Assembly: GCF_002105155.1 (NCBI RefSeq)
Contig: NW_019028981.1
Coordinates: 434,001 to 498,000 of the forward strand
Direction: 5' to 3'
Length of the DNA: 64,000 bases
Origin: Lobosporangium transversale
Taxonomy: Eukaryota; Mortierellomycota; Mortierellomycetes; Mortierellales; Mortierellaceae
Under the pieces are notes generated by a model. The model was not told the DNA's origin and searched no databases. It saw only the letters and a program-made list of their open reading frames with translations. The translations under genes were made by a program, and so were the position numbers. The first letter of the stretch is position 1. Each line of letters opens with the position of its first letter. Positions 44,319-57,190 of this stretch are shown one piece after another.

Positions 44319-45222
44319 ATGCCAGCCATTGCAGAGACAACATGCTATAACCTCTCAAAGTTCAGAGGTACGATAACATACACATATACGCACAAAAAGG
44401 GAGAATTCTTAACAGAAATACAAGCACCAACATCAAAGAGTGTTTAGATTCTAGGATAGTAGGCTATTTGTATCATGAGAGGAAAAGTTGTCGAGAGAAT
44501 TATTGATCTAAGCGTGAAGTAACGGTGGAGCTAACGATCACATCATGTATTTTTGTTATTCTTCTTCTCATGTCACCAATTATCCTTTCAATTGGTCACT
44601 CCTTTTTCTTATAGCGACCATGAAATCATTCCGTGTTTTGGACGACAACATCATGTTGCGCCTGAACGAGACCAATACTCAAACAGAAGCCGCATGTGCA
44701 AGCTTCTTCAACGAATTGGTTGCAGCCTATCAGAAGCGGGATGCTAGCATCAAGTTCTGCTTGGATGTATGTGAAACATAAAGAAAAGAGAAAGAAAAGA
44801 ATAACAGAAAAATCCTGACCCATCGCTTTTTTTTATTTTATTTTTTTTAATTTTTTTTTAATACTTTTCCTCGGTGGAATGGCGGCCAGGTCATGGATAA
44901 GAACATTGCTGCAAAGAAGGAGAAGTTGTACCAGGACCCTGATGACTATACACTCAAGGATAGCATCATGACGGATGAATCCAAGGTAAAGGATCATATT
45001 CGTATTCTCAGCTGAGAAAGGAGACATATATGATAGAAAACCATCAGAGATGCCAACAGCAACACTCTATCTTACTCTATTTATTAGCGTCAAATCATTG
45101 CCAATGAGAGCGTGGTTGAAGATATTGTACGTGGTCGTTCACTAAAGGCATTCCAAGAAAAGTGTGCGCTCTTTGATTTGCCAGAAAACATTCAAGAATT
45201 CCTGGACAAGAGGCATGGATAG
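44319..45222 (+). CDS. MIX23: MIX23/CCDC58-like mitochondrial intermembrane-space protein
   Basis: Four exons (44319-44367, 44615-44766, 44890-44985, 45088-45222) give 143 aa. It matches MIX23 (Cid2/CCDC58) by length and by conserved cysteines: C9 near the N-terminus, C44 and C65 spaced 21 apart (CASFFNELVAAYQKRDASIK then FC), and a late cysteine in FQEKCALF after VVEDIVRGRSLKAF. MIX23 is an intermembrane-space protein of the Mia40-dependent type with a role in mitochondrial protein import. There is no presequence, as expected for such substrates. Confidence 0.82.
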
Positions 45223-45507
45223 AAAGGACGCGTAGATTAATATTTTACTTAAAGAAGATACTTTGTATACTGGACCGGATAGATATGGCTTGGAGTATCC
45301 CTGTTGCTCCGTGCTTCAATAAAGGATTCTCCGGCAAAGTATGAAAAAGGAAGAAGGATTCTTTTTTGAATCTGTTCGGATCGCATGTCATTTTTTTAAA
45401 GGCTACAAGCCACTTTGTGGAACATGTAAAATGTCTTTGCCCAATCCGCGTTGCCTTTTTGACAGGCACTTCAAGATTGCAAGGATCGTTTACCATCAAG
45501 GAAACAG

Positions 45508-46989
45508 ATGGATCCTGTGTCCTTTCTTTACATTTCACGCGATGAATGTGCACCGCTGCATATAGACCCTTCATTGTTTGAAACAGTTGGGGAAGGTGTT
45601 GCGCCCAATACATTCACTATCCCTCAACCATCTTTGCAATCTGCCACTCAGCTATGGACCTCTGAACCTCTATTACATCGTCTTGAGTCACTGGTAACAC
45701 AACTGGACCCTACATACGAGGATAAGCCTCATTCTTGTAGAAGGGTCGAGGATGAGTGTATTTGTTTGGGTGCAGCAGCAAAGGCAAAAGGGAATGATAC
45801 AAAGGTATCCTGCTTAAAGAATCATGGTGTCGAGGACTATGTGATAACAGGCGAACGTGATCCTGTGGATCTTCAGATTCGAAATATTGGGAAGAATGGT
45901 GGCAATATCTTGAGCTCTTTACTGAGCAAAGAAAGTGAAAATGATTTCAGTCTCGCATTCGAGCAGAAACGATCGTCATCTCCAATATCATCGCTACTCA
46001 TATCTACTGAACCCTCATGGACATCTATGCTACAAGGACAGGAGGACGGAGAGAATAGTGTTAGTGGATCATCAAACATCGACACGCGTCAGCAACAGGG
46101 TGTACAATCTATGTTTAGTTTACTCTCCCATTTCGCCAGCTCCGAATCCGCAGCAGCAGTGAACTTGGGTTCTGTTAATATCTCTTTGGAGCTTCCATCG
46201 CTGAAGCGACCGAAGAATATTCTCGATGAATTAACGTTTTCAGAGTCCGTCACACGGACGAAGCACGAACCAGGATCCCGCCAGAGTCATAAGAATATAA
46301 AGCCTATCAAAGCGCATTTATCCAAAAAGACTAAGGATGAGAATAATACTCCAAAGGTAGACATTTGGCGTGCTGCAGGGGAAATGAGACTTCAAGATAC
46401 AACCGCTCAAGGGTATCGGGGGCCACCTGTAGATGGAGTTGCATTAAAGGATCCGGCATCTCCCCCTGATAAAGTGTGGTTAACGTGGGATAATTGTTCA
46501 AAAAACGGGCCGAAGATGCCACTTAAAGTACCAGTTACTTCATCCTTTATAACTGAATCCGAACCTCAATTTTTTGAAGCTGTGTATCAAAAGTAAGTAC
46601 TAAACTTTTGCATAAAATCTATCGTTGATTTCCTTGATATCATCTTTTTATTTCACATACTAATACAACTCTCATTAAACCTGGAACACTAATAGACAGC
46701 TAGACTATGCCTTCAAATTCCGACCGTTATCCACAGTTGTTCCCCATGATTTCCTTGTCAATGTAAATACTGAATCGAATTACATGTTTCCTGCAATTTT
46801 TTTTTTCTTCCTTGAATCCAACATCAATATGTTAATACATTTTTTGTGCTTAGTGCATATTTCTTCTGTTGAATGGGACTTCATCATCAATCTTTAACTT
46901 CAATCAGGATACCATGATGTTTGAAATGAAAAATGATGGTTATAGGATTGAGGGTTGTAGTATCTCTAGCATTTCTCAGTAAGGATATG

Positions 46990-47020
<31 letters not shown>

Positions 47021-50000
47021 GAATTGTATGAATCAGAATAGCTCACAACTAAGTCTCGCTTTTGCTTACAGGCCTTCCATTTCATTCATGTCTATGATAG
47101 CCTCCTACAAGATATGATGGTGATTGGCACTCTTATCCGAAGACTAAACAACGTTGTAGACACCTGTATTCATCATCCGGAGTATGTTGATTTTTTTTTT
47201 CCCTTATTTAGATTCAAATTTATAGTGCAATCTCCCTAAATCTTGGCCAAATGATTACGCATGCTCTAGTCGTTCGTTTTTAACATAATCTGACCCACTA
47301 TTTTTTATTTTGTTTATTTTTTGTTCTTATTACTTTATCACCTTATAGAGGATTGAGTTTGACCCGTATCGCTTTCGGCCGCGCGTTATCTTCATATCTT
47401 ACATTCCTCCAAGGAACAATTATGGCGCTACAGCAGACAAATGACGCAAAGAGGATGAACATCTTGGAGCTACATCACAAAATGTATGAAATGAGCGTGG
47501 TTCTAGAGCGACTATCTCACTTTTGTAGATGCGTAAGTTTTTAGGTGTAATCGATTAGTCATTGTCCAAATCGCAATGCCATTCTACCTTCTGTAGGTCA
47601 ACAGAAAAGAAAAAGAAGCTTTATTCATTTTCATTAATATTATTATTTGGAACTGGAAACACTGGTGTGTTAGCATTTAGAACAGGATATCACGGATAAA
47701 TCGATTGGACGCTTCGGATTCTATTTACCATTCGGCGCAGACCTGCTCTCTTTAATCTATAAGGAAATTCTGGAGCAATCAGTTACCGCGGATCCTCTCT
47801 GGATTGCTCTTTTATTAAGCCTGTTGGAACAGGCGAGCAAGCCCTATAGGGATATGCTTAGTCGCTGGTTGGGTACAACGCCATCTGTGCACAGTGAGCA
47901 AGACGACTATGAACAGAGCCAATTCTTGCGACAAATGAGAAATCCCGGACATCAAGGATCTTGGCAGCTAAATGAAGGTGATAAAGCCAACACTAGTCAT
48001 CATGCAGAGGAGCGTGATCGAGCGAGGAGCCGGTTGTCTGTCTTTGATTGCCATCTTCAGCAGTCTTTGCAAGGGCTTGACCCTTTTGGAGAGTTCTTTG
48101 TTCGGAGCAGACACGCTTGGTCATGGGATGGATCTGAGCCAATCATTCTTGCAGACCCATTGGACTTTAACGTCGAATTCTTTATGAGTGACGATGTCTT
48201 ACCTCCGATATTTATGCATGATGCATTAGTAGAACGGGTTCTAGAGGCTGGCAAGGAACTTCAGATTCTAGCAGAGTATGAACCAGAGCATCCGCTTATT
48301 GCGCACAACCGACAATTGAAACAATCGAATAGTGGATTCGAGTGGCTTTATGCTCAAGGAGATATTGCAAAGTAAGCTACATTTCACGCAGTAAGCCATT
48401 GTCTTCCCCCTCCCTCCCCTTTATGACAAGTATCTTGAGGCTGATATGTTATTATTATTTAAAAAAAAAAAAAAAAAAAAAAAAAATAGGCACCATGGGC
48501 AGTTTAGAACTTCAAGCAATAATGTCCTTCGAGCTTTGGCCATGCGACTTGAGGCTCGAGGTTGGTTACGAAGGCCTAAAAACAAAAAGACAAGCGAACA
48601 AAAAGGGAAACAGAGAGCACTATCTTTAGTAAACGACCTCTATACACCATCAAAAGGCGGATTTTCCCCAATGGAACTTGATATACGCCCACCTGGCTCA
48701 CAGAACACTAGAGGAGGTCAGCTGAATGAGATGGGTCTACACCTTGAGTTTAATCCAGATTTACAAGGCTTTTTTTCATTATCACATACTCTTGGGCAAA
48801 CAAAAGACATGTCCTTAACATGTCCAGATATGATGGAGTTTTTACTGGAGCCCTTGGAGGAGCCAACTTCTAGTATGCCTTCCCCACTGTCACTTTGGAC
48901 ACCAGACTATGCTTCACATACAACAACGGCAGCAGGATTTTCCGAGCCTACAGGAGCAAGGAAGCAAGGACTATCATTTAGTGTAAAAAGCACTAGACTC
49001 GAAAACATGGCGCCACTTACGACTTTGGCGAATTGTGTTTTTGGGAAGTCAATTTCAATCCGTACATCTCTGATTAATACCTGTGTATTATCGTTATACT
49101 TTCATGATTTAAACTTACTGGGACACTTTGACACCCTTGGGCGGTTCATGTTGATGCAAGATGGAGTATTTGTTGCAAGGATGGCTCAGGCGCTTTTTGA
49201 TGAGGACACCGGTCTTTTAGCGCGATCAGTCTTAGCTGCTACAGCAGTAGAACCAAAAATACCAGATGAGGATAGGGCGCCAGTAGGCTCAGTAACAGTA
49301 TTGCCGAAGGCGTCCACATCCACATCAAAATCGGAATTGAGAACATCATTAAAATCAACTTGGCCACCGAGAAGTGGTGAGCTGGAGATGACATTGAGAG
49401 CTGTGCTTTTAGATTGCATCCAAACTCAAACAGCTGAGGTACGAAACTTAGGTGACGAAGACAAGTATGACTCTGAAGTATCTGATATGGATATCTGCGA
49501 TGACGATAAAACCTATAGTCCACAGAGACAGCAGCAGCAACAAACACTGTCTTTTCGAAATAAGCTCAAAAAACAAGATATCTCCCGCATCAAAAGAAGT
49601 CTGGATACGCAAGAACTAGAAGAGTCGTTGGCGTTTGCAATCAAAGAGTACAATGATGTCAAAAAGATCCCTCGGAATGTCAATGGTATTTTTTTTTTTT
49701 CTTTTTTATCCTGTATTACTCATTTGAAATCATTGTCCTTTGGTAATATCTTTCTAACGCTTAAGGATATCTTCAAATCGTTACATACTACTATTGTCTA
49801 CCGTCTAATAGCATTAGAGGCACTTGATTTCCTATATCTTGACTACAAAGCTCCGCGACCATTGCGCCTTTTATTCTTGACTCCAGAAACTTTTGACAAG
49901 TACACCCGTCTATTCACTTTCCGACTTCGTTTTGCACGGATTGATGCTACATTGAAGCGAATCTATCAGCAGCTGAGGACTAGGCAAAAGGATATACAAC

Positions 50001-50809
50001 TGTCAGGGTACAACAACAAAGGCACTCACTCTAGTAATAGCACATATGATCACAATGATTACAATCATATTGAGATGAAGATGCTGTATCGATACCGATT
50101 TGAGGCGCAACAGATATTTGATGGAATTCATGGATATATCTCAGACGTAGCGATTGGCGCGACTTGGAAAACATTCATGACGCAACTGGAAAATGTACAG
50201 GAACGCATCGAAGACAGAATTATGAGGAGTGTTGATATTGGTAACGTTGATGGTAGCTCAAGCATGGTGGAAGATGGTGATGGTGATGGTGATGGTGATG
50301 GCTTCTCTCTTGATCCAGCCTGGGATAAAGAAACAGCAGCAGTGCAGTTTACCCTACTTGATAACATGGCCGCCCTACATGACTGTCATGATCATTTCCT
50401 AAACTTAGTACTGCAGAAATCGTTTTTGAAGCGTATTCAGGCTCCAATCCTAAAGCTTGTTCATGGGATCTTGAGCATGGTTCTCAAATTTTCACAGCAT
50501 GTAGATTGCCTCCCCCCTGTGGCGCTAGTGCTGGATGGTGAAGCAAATCAAGATCTGAATCTGGACAGACAAAGAGAGCAATTGGCAAGGATCACAAATT
50601 TGAAGAAAATGCATAGCAAACTGAGGTCACTGTGTACTATGCTGGTCAAAATACTCAAGACCCTAGACGAACGTGGGCTGGATATTGAAGGCAATAGAGG
50701 TGCTCCGGAGCCAGGAAAGAAGAATACTCATGTGGATGGAAACTATTTACAGCAGCTCCTTATGAGACTGGACATGTTTGGATTTCATGAAAATGGACAT
50801 CATGAATAA
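45508..50809 (+). CDS. Gamma-tubulin complex component, GCP5/GCP6 type
   Basis: Seven exons (45508-46592, 46696-46762, 47072-47181, 47349-47532, 47686-48371, 48490-49685, 49812-50809) give 1441 aa. GCP proteins arrange gamma-tubulin into ring complexes that nucleate microtubules. The grip1 part includes LEQSVTADPLWIALLLSLLE and DPFGEFFVRSRHAWSW. The grip2 part includes LDFLYLDYKAPRPLRLLF and YTRLFTFRLRFARIDATLKR. Length and long low-complexity inserts between the grip domains favour GCP6/Alp16 or GCP5 over the compact GCP2/3/4. The last intron is a choice: reading through 49686-49811 stays open but adds FFFSFLSC-like sequence that looks intronic. A DG repeat (GATGGT units) lies at about 50275-50305. 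An upstream start cannot be excluded. Confidence 0.8.
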
Positions 50810-50943
50810 CGTAATATCACAGTTACTAAGGCAAAAATACATTAGCGAGACGAATCACGTCGACCATAGTATGTATAATGTACAATATATTGTTTTTTTC
50901 TTGTATTGATTGTTTTCGGATGTGTATAAGGTTGAAGTATTGG

Positions 50944-52778
50944 TTATTTCTGCATGAGCTCAGCTCCAATTTTAAATGACCCAATTAACGACGAAAGCTG
51001 CAATCTTTCGTTTGCACCTGTAGAAAGCTTGTATCTGTCATGAAAATAAAAAAAAAGGAATACGTTTAAAAAAAACCCGTATTGACAATTTACTTTAATA
51101 TCCATTGCTGTTTGTGATTACTTACTCCACATCGGCCATCTTATCCAAGAGATACACGCGTGAATTGACAGGCATGTCGATCAATTCAAGATAATTGTAA
51201 ACTTCTGTCAAGATATCCTGTAGTGCCATTCCTTTGACCATCTTTAAGTATGAAATATCTATCATTAAAAAGCAGCAAAATAAAAAAATAAAAAAAAGAC
51301 CGTTAGTTTCTTTAACTTCTTTGCAGTACATTAAGATATAATAAAATGTGTATAGAAATCATTTTCCTGGGGAAGGAGATAAACCTTACTTGAATTGGCG
51401 GTGGTGAAATCCTCTGTTAACATGCTGTTGACGATCGCCTCAATATCTGTTGGATGAGGGTTTCCAGTACAATTATAAATCGCATCCTCATTGACGACTT
51501 CATAACCAGCATGACATGCCTGCAAAATATTGAGTGCACGTCTCATATCTCCCTTTGATAATTGCAAAAGCGCCTTTCGACCTTCGGATGTAATTTTTAC
51601 ACTGTGAATTGAAGTTGTAAAAAAAAAAAAGTTAAAAACCAATGTAGCTAGTTACAATTAGAAGCAAATGTTGAAAGGTGATGGCCGTCATACCCTTCGC
51701 TTTGAATAATGAAATCCAGTCTTGAATCAACTTGGCTCAACTCCAAGGGACCAAATCTGAATCTAGTGCATCTGGATTGCAGTGCGGGAATAATTTTGCT
51801 TACATAATTACAAATGATGCAGAACCGGACATTACGGGTGTACTTTTCAACAACTATTTCAATTATTATAGGCATCAAAACAACAACGAAAGAAGTATAG
51901 GATGTTCTTAATTAAAGATGTTGTCTATATTTTCCATTCTTGACATTTTTCCTCTATCAAGTCGTAAATTCTTTTTTTTTATATCAATATAATTGTTATT
52001 CTTAAAGCCTTTTTACCCACTCACCTCGACGAAGAGCGTTCTGAGCTGTCTGAGTCATCATATCGGCCTCATCCAAAATGATCAATTTGAATCCTGAACT
52101 GAAGATTTTTTTTGTACTCGCAAAATTTTTGATCTGCTCGCGTACCACCTCAATTCCACGATCATCTGATGCATTGAGCTAATATCATTTTTATTATTAT
52201 CATTCTTATTATTATGGAAACGTAGTGCTAACATCACGACCTCAAAAGAATCCATAGTATGCTTATAGAAATGTGTATATATATACCTCCATAGTCATGC
52301 TTTTCCACATGGGTCCGTAAAGTTTCCGAGCGCATGCGAGAATTGTGGAGGTCTTTCCAGTTCCTGGAGGTCCATAAAAAAGCATATGTGGTAACCTATT
52401 TTCATCAATGAATCGTTCAACTAGAAGTATCAAAAGAAAGGGAAAAAAAAAATGAGTGTCCAAAGATAACTTTGTAAAAAAGATGAAAAGAAAAGAAAAG
52501 AAACACGTACTAGTTGAAGTGATATCCTTGTGTGAAACGAGGTCATCCAGTGTCACTGGTCTGTATTTCTCAACCCTATTATATATTTTACAACCAAAAT
52601 TAAATATATTTTTCCATTTTTCTTTAATTGACCGATAGACATGTAACGCGTTGTATATTTTTTCTTACCATGGCAACGTGTCATCGGTGGCATTGTTAGA
52701 ATCGACCTGCTTCCCTGTAGAATGAGAACTGGCGTCGAATGTGTCGAACGCATCAGCCATGACCTGGTCTTCATCCAT
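50944..52778 (-). CDS. RFC3: Replication factor C small subunit (yeast Rfc3 / human RFC5 type)
   Basis: Eight exons (52669-52778, 52511-52575, 52287-52420, 52025-52178, 51694-51853, 51390-51601, 51126-51258, 50944-51034) give 352 aa. Clamp-loader AAA+ ATPase that helps load PCNA onto DNA. Motifs in order: RFC box [15 protein letters not shown], Walker [22 protein letters not shown], Walker [13 protein letters not shown], the arginine finger in QSRCTRFRF (SRC motif), and sensor 2 [12 protein letters not shown]. The C-terminal collar domain ends IGAELMQK. The residues after Walker A and the SRC context fit yeast Rfc3/human RFC5 better than Rfc2 or Rfc4. It is convergent with the GCP gene, 134 bp apart. 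Confidence 0.93.
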
Positions 52779-52876
52779 GGTAGAAATGGTTCCTATGGAG
52801 TTAAGGAAACAATAAAAAAAAAAACTTTTGTCGTTTTAAGTAATGAGAGTAAAAGCCACCGCCACCATTTTCACTC

Positions 52877-54151
52877 TATCCCTTAAACCGTTTATTGGAC
52901 AAATTTGTCCAATAACCTTATTTTTTTTCTACTTTACTTGTTTTTCTCGCTTTTTCATTAAGCCACCTCCCCCAACACCCGGGTAAAGTGAAAGAGCGCA
53001 AAAAATTACATAGACTGGTGTACATGTACTCAGATCAACTCGCAAATTAAGTAAATTCCAAACTTCATTTACCAATGAATGCTCCATCACAAACAAATGA
53101 CATTGAATGTGGCCCGTGCTTATGAGGAGGACAATGTCTTCGACATTACTTTGTCTTTTCCACGCCGCTGCAGAATACAAAACGAAGATATTGAAGAAGA
53201 GGAAGAAGACTTGGAGGATACCCCGACGCCCTGTGTTCGAGTGATCAACAAGCGAAGAAAAACCCAAGTTACTCTACCCTTACCCCCTGAATTCAGTCCA
53301 ATGTCTAGACAATATCATAAGTCTTACATCCGTTTACCTCATGAGTACGCAGATGATCCATCCCCCTTTAGTATCTTCCGCCTTTTTTTCCCGATAAAAT
53401 ATTCGACACAATTGTGTCAAACAGCTACGCAGAAATAAAGATGGCGGGAGTTGCAGGTCGTAGTTGGACGTCGTCCTAGGGAAACGAGTACCAATGGCTT
53501 AAAGATAAGAAAGGCAACTCTCCAAGAAAAGACCTTAATATTCTAAAGGTCGTTGATGATTACAATTACCACATGGGAGGGGTCGATATTGCAGATCAAC
53601 TGAGGTCCTATTATAACACCCAACAACCCTCACGACACAACTGGCTGCCCCTCTTTTTCTGGTTGTTGGACACCTCAATCGTCAACTCCTATATTATTAG
53701 CCTAAAAACAGGCTCCACTCGCACACACTGGGAGTTCCGATGCAAGCTTGTCTGGGGTATCATCAATTCTGTTCATGAGAACAGAGGCTCAAGTCTCAAG
53801 AAGACACAGCGTCAAAGAGTAACTAAATACTTCAAGTTACCTGAGTGCCGCTTCGAGAGTGATGGTCATTGGCAGGAATTGAGAGATGAAGAGCGTGCAA
53901 TATGTGTATGGTGCTCCTGGGTCGCACGCCAAGAAGCAAAAGATAGTGGAGCCCCATCGCACGGGACGAACAAAACCCAAACATGGTGTGAAAAGTGCAA
54001 CGTCCCTCTTTGTTTTAACAGCAATCGAAATTGTTTTAAAGCCTTTCACACTCAAAAATAAAGTTCAACTTAAAAATTTTTCATGTTTTTACATGGGTTT
54101 AGTAATCCAAAATATATAAATTTGTCCTACAAACCTTACGGTTAAGGGATA
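52877..54151 (+). mobile_element. Internally deleted piggyBac-like transposon
   Basis: Terminal repeats: TATCCCTTAAACCG at 52877-52890 and, inverted, CGGTTAAGGGATA at about 54139-54151. Next to the left end is an 18-bp palindrome, TTGGACAAATTTGTCCAA (52895-52912). Inside, + strand sequence at 53079-53438 looks like the acidic N-terminal part of the transposase. From about 53480 the C-terminal part reads LKDKKGNSPRKDLNILKVVD then YHMGGVDIADQLRSYY, a piggyBac (DDE_Tnp_1_7) signature, with NWLPLFFWLLDTSIVNSY and a cysteine-rich end (WCEKCNVPLCFNSNRNC). The central catalytic region is missing, so it is non-autonomous. The left end is ~100 bp upstream of the RFC start codon. No TTAA duplication is clear. 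Confidence 0.75.
53573..54061 (+). pseudogene. C-terminal piece of a piggyBac transposase
   Basis: 162-codon open frame starting in MGGVDIADQLRSYYN, with the RNWLP-like block and the terminal cysteine-rich domain (C-x2-C ... CFNSNRNC-x-KAFH). It has lost the DDE core, which would lie upstream, and is continuous with a degraded stretch from about 53480. No separate function is inferred. Confidence 0.75.
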
Positions 54152-54247
54152 ATAACTTCTTGCACAGCTGCCTGCATCTTTGTTCCATTTTTAAAAGTTC
54201 ACGCCAAAGTTAATTGTAATCAGCCATTCTTTCCCTCATCTACTCAC

Positions 54248-56150
54248 AATGAAAACTTTTGAACAATTCATCAATGAGAATAAGCAAAAGTGTAGTGATT
54301 TTGACGAGATCTACGCGAGTTTCTCTTATACGCAAATATCGAACACTATTTATTTACGCCACTCCCGTTGTCGTTGATGGACATGAATGGTAAATAATCT
54401 GTTTTTAACTCTTGCACTTTAGACACATTGGAAGCGTATCAGGGCGAGCAAGCTGAGGGGGAGGAGGAGATGGAGAAGGAGAGCGGGGAAGAGGCACCGG
54501 CGGCATCCCCAACCAAAAGAAGACGTATTTCAATCCAAATGCATGAAACGCCAGAGCCATGGCGTTCATTGACGGTCGCGCTAATAAGTTTGGTAGGGTT
54601 ATGACGTGCCGATCATGTAGGCACCATCTCTATTAATAGATGTCTTACTGACTAGGTACTGTTTTCATTTATTAGGTTAATGGAGTAAAAAATGCAGAAA
54701 TTCCTCCAGTTCCTCTAGACATGTTGGCAGATCATACCAACCTCTTCAGACATGCCAGCAATTGTCTCCAGCAATACCAGGAGAATGTCAAAGAGACAGT
54801 TCACATCATGAATGCAATGTATGTTATTAAATATTGTTGTTGCTTCTCTACTCTACTACTCTTACTTATTACCTTACCTGACCTCTTAATATCTTCTAGG
54901 GTGTCAATGTCGTGCGCCTTGAATCTGTGTGCATCAGGAATGGAAGAATACTTCAAAGACGCCTACCTTGATTCTGCGCGTAAAGCATGCATCCGAAAAG
55001 GCTTTAACAAGGATCACAATGTTAACGAAGTTCTCAGCCCCATGCGAGAGATACTAAAGAAAGGGGTTGAGCATCTGTCGCACTGGATACAAGTGCGCAG
55101 AGGCGAGAATTCCCAGCTCTCTCTTGCAGGCACCCCTGGCCCTTCGGATCAAATTCATGATCAAATACTGAGTGTAATACAGCACATCTGTCATTTCATC
55201 ATGGAGCCTCCATTTGGGTCGTCACCGCCATCTGAGGAAGACTGTTCTCATCAGTGGTTCACTATTTGCAATGTTAAAGCCCAAAAATATTTCGATTCAC
55301 ACCTATGTCTGTCTCCAAGTCCTAAGTTAATTTGAAAAGTGTCTGATGTGTATTATATATTAATGATTACTTTAAATCTTTAATAATCACTCATTTCTGT
55401 AGAGGAGACCAGATGCTCAATTGCACAAAGACCGTGCAAAGGATCTGCAGGGCGAGTTTGGTGATATCTCAGAAAGTGGAAGACGATGCGACCTATTTTT
55501 TAGGTCTAGTAAGCATGAGCTCGCCAATTTTAAGATAAAGCGACCTTCTCGATGTGGGTCGATTCTGACACAACAGAACAGGAAGAACATCAGGATCAAC
55601 CGCTGTGTACAACTTGCGCTACACGAAGCAGGGCTGTTATTGCTGGAGACATAGTGGGTATGCCTTTTATCAATATTCGTTGCTTTTTTTTTATTGCATT
55701 TGTAGTTGTGTTGCATCTGTGGTTTCTGTTGCCCTTACCGCCATTAAGAGATTGTGTCTGTAGAATTCCTTGCGATGTTTTACGTTATTCAGAGCTATGG
55801 CGACATCTTCATATGCGGACAGGTGACAGAGGAAGTCGTCTATATTCCAACGAATGCCGCAGGACTTGAGGACTTTCTGGACGGAAAATCCCTTTCGGTC
55901 ATCTTGAACTTCCTTGTAAGCGCTCTATTGCTATATTACATTGCTATGCCTTTTTTTTTCTTTTTTTTCTTTTTTATACCCTTTATTTGGCCCAGGGGGA
56001 CATCTTGAGATCCCAATACCTACCTTGGGGCTACATTCATTCTGTCTCAAGACAAACACTGCAGTGCAGCCATTTAATATATTTAGTCATGGTTCTTGTG
56101 ACTTTATAGAGTTCGAGGTGACTATCGAAAGGTGGCGTACTGACATGTGA
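54248..56150 (+). CDS. Multi-exon protein of unknown function
   Basis: I can follow coding sequence through about six exons: a first exon from ATG 54248 (MKTFEQFINENKQKCSDFDE), an acidic exon ending at about 54594 with the NLS-like SPTKRRRIS, one beginning VNGVKNAEIPPVPLDM (about 54677-54819), a longer one (about 54900-55332), one from about 55404 (GEFGDISESGRRCDLFF), one from about 55765 (EFLAMFYVIQSYGDIFICGQ) to 55914, and a last piece from about 55997. The exon borders near 54310, 55330, 55655 and the end are uncertain. Segments like GRRCDLFF...NFKIKRP and GLEDFLDGKSLSVILNFL resemble an expanded hypothetical family I associate with Mortierella and relatives. No function is known to me; a TE-derived or nuclease-like origin is possible. 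Confidence 0.5.
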
Positions 56151-56839
56151 AATCTTATCATTGAAAGAATTGAAATGTATGGCATCAGACAACTGGGAAT
56201 AGCTAGGGTGAAAATGATTGACGGTTTATTATGCTAAAAGCACGATACTTATGCAAGAGATGAAGGTACAGCTGAATTGGAGACCTAACTAACATCTGAT
56301 TCACTGTAAGGAGACAGCTGCGCCTATATTTATCAATGCATTTGTCATACAGAGTGTAGAATTAGACTGTTTATTGCTGCTACTCTTATTGTTATTACTG
56401 TTATTATTATAATGATAATAGCTCGGCTATGTAATTATCAGAATAAAGGAACATTTACCTGAACCCATTTTATGCTGCACTCCTGTCAATCTTTTGCACA
56501 AATGCAAAAAAATGGATTTTTTATTCGTTCTGTAGTCTAGAAAATATGCGTGTCAGCAAACATGCTTAAACTAGTTATCTTTCACAGTCACGTTTTTTGT
56601 TTTTTTCATTCCAACCTTTAATCATTCCTAATTCCTGATTAACGTAAATATGTAAAAGGTAAAGTCTAACAATACCTAATTCTTTTTGCTGCTTCTAACG
56701 CGTTTGTGAGGGTGGGATATACTTGCTGTATGTTCATACGGGGAATCCGCTTTTTGCCAATGCTCGGAGATCTCTGCCTCTGTATATGCACATTGACGAT
56801 AACCTGATGCCTCACAGATCCATGCAGAGCGGGAAGCTT

Positions 56840-56873
<34 letters not shown>

Positions 56874-57190
56874 CATTTTTATTAGGTTTGATAAAATGAT
56901 ATTACAGTCTACTAGCTAGATTATATCTTAAACGTAAAAAAACCGAGTATACATGTACTTGTGGCAATCCTTATAGAGCTCCCGGATCGATTCTTGGTTA
57001 TGTCATATTTATAATAAATCGAACAACCTTCCTTGCAAGGAATTGATATTTCGCCTTTCAGGGGTATATCCATATTTTACTCCTAAATGTTACCAAGTTC
57101 GCCCAGCCAACGACAATACACTGTATATACGCAGTGACGGTAAAGATTATGAAGATGACAGTGTTGTCAACTTCTACTCCAACTATCTTG
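56151..57190. other. Intergenic, AT-rich
   Basis: No gene is visible. A T run of about 33 nt at 56841-56873 adjoins a short minus-strand coding-like piece (ASGYRQCAYTEAEISEHWQK, 56676-56840) with no recognised family. Confidence 0.45.

Noticed and set aside
49686-49811. Read-through coding sequence within the GCP gene
   Set aside because: The open frame encodes FFFSFLSCITHLKSL-like sequence from a T-rich intron with good donor and acceptor; splicing gives a better grip2 domain.
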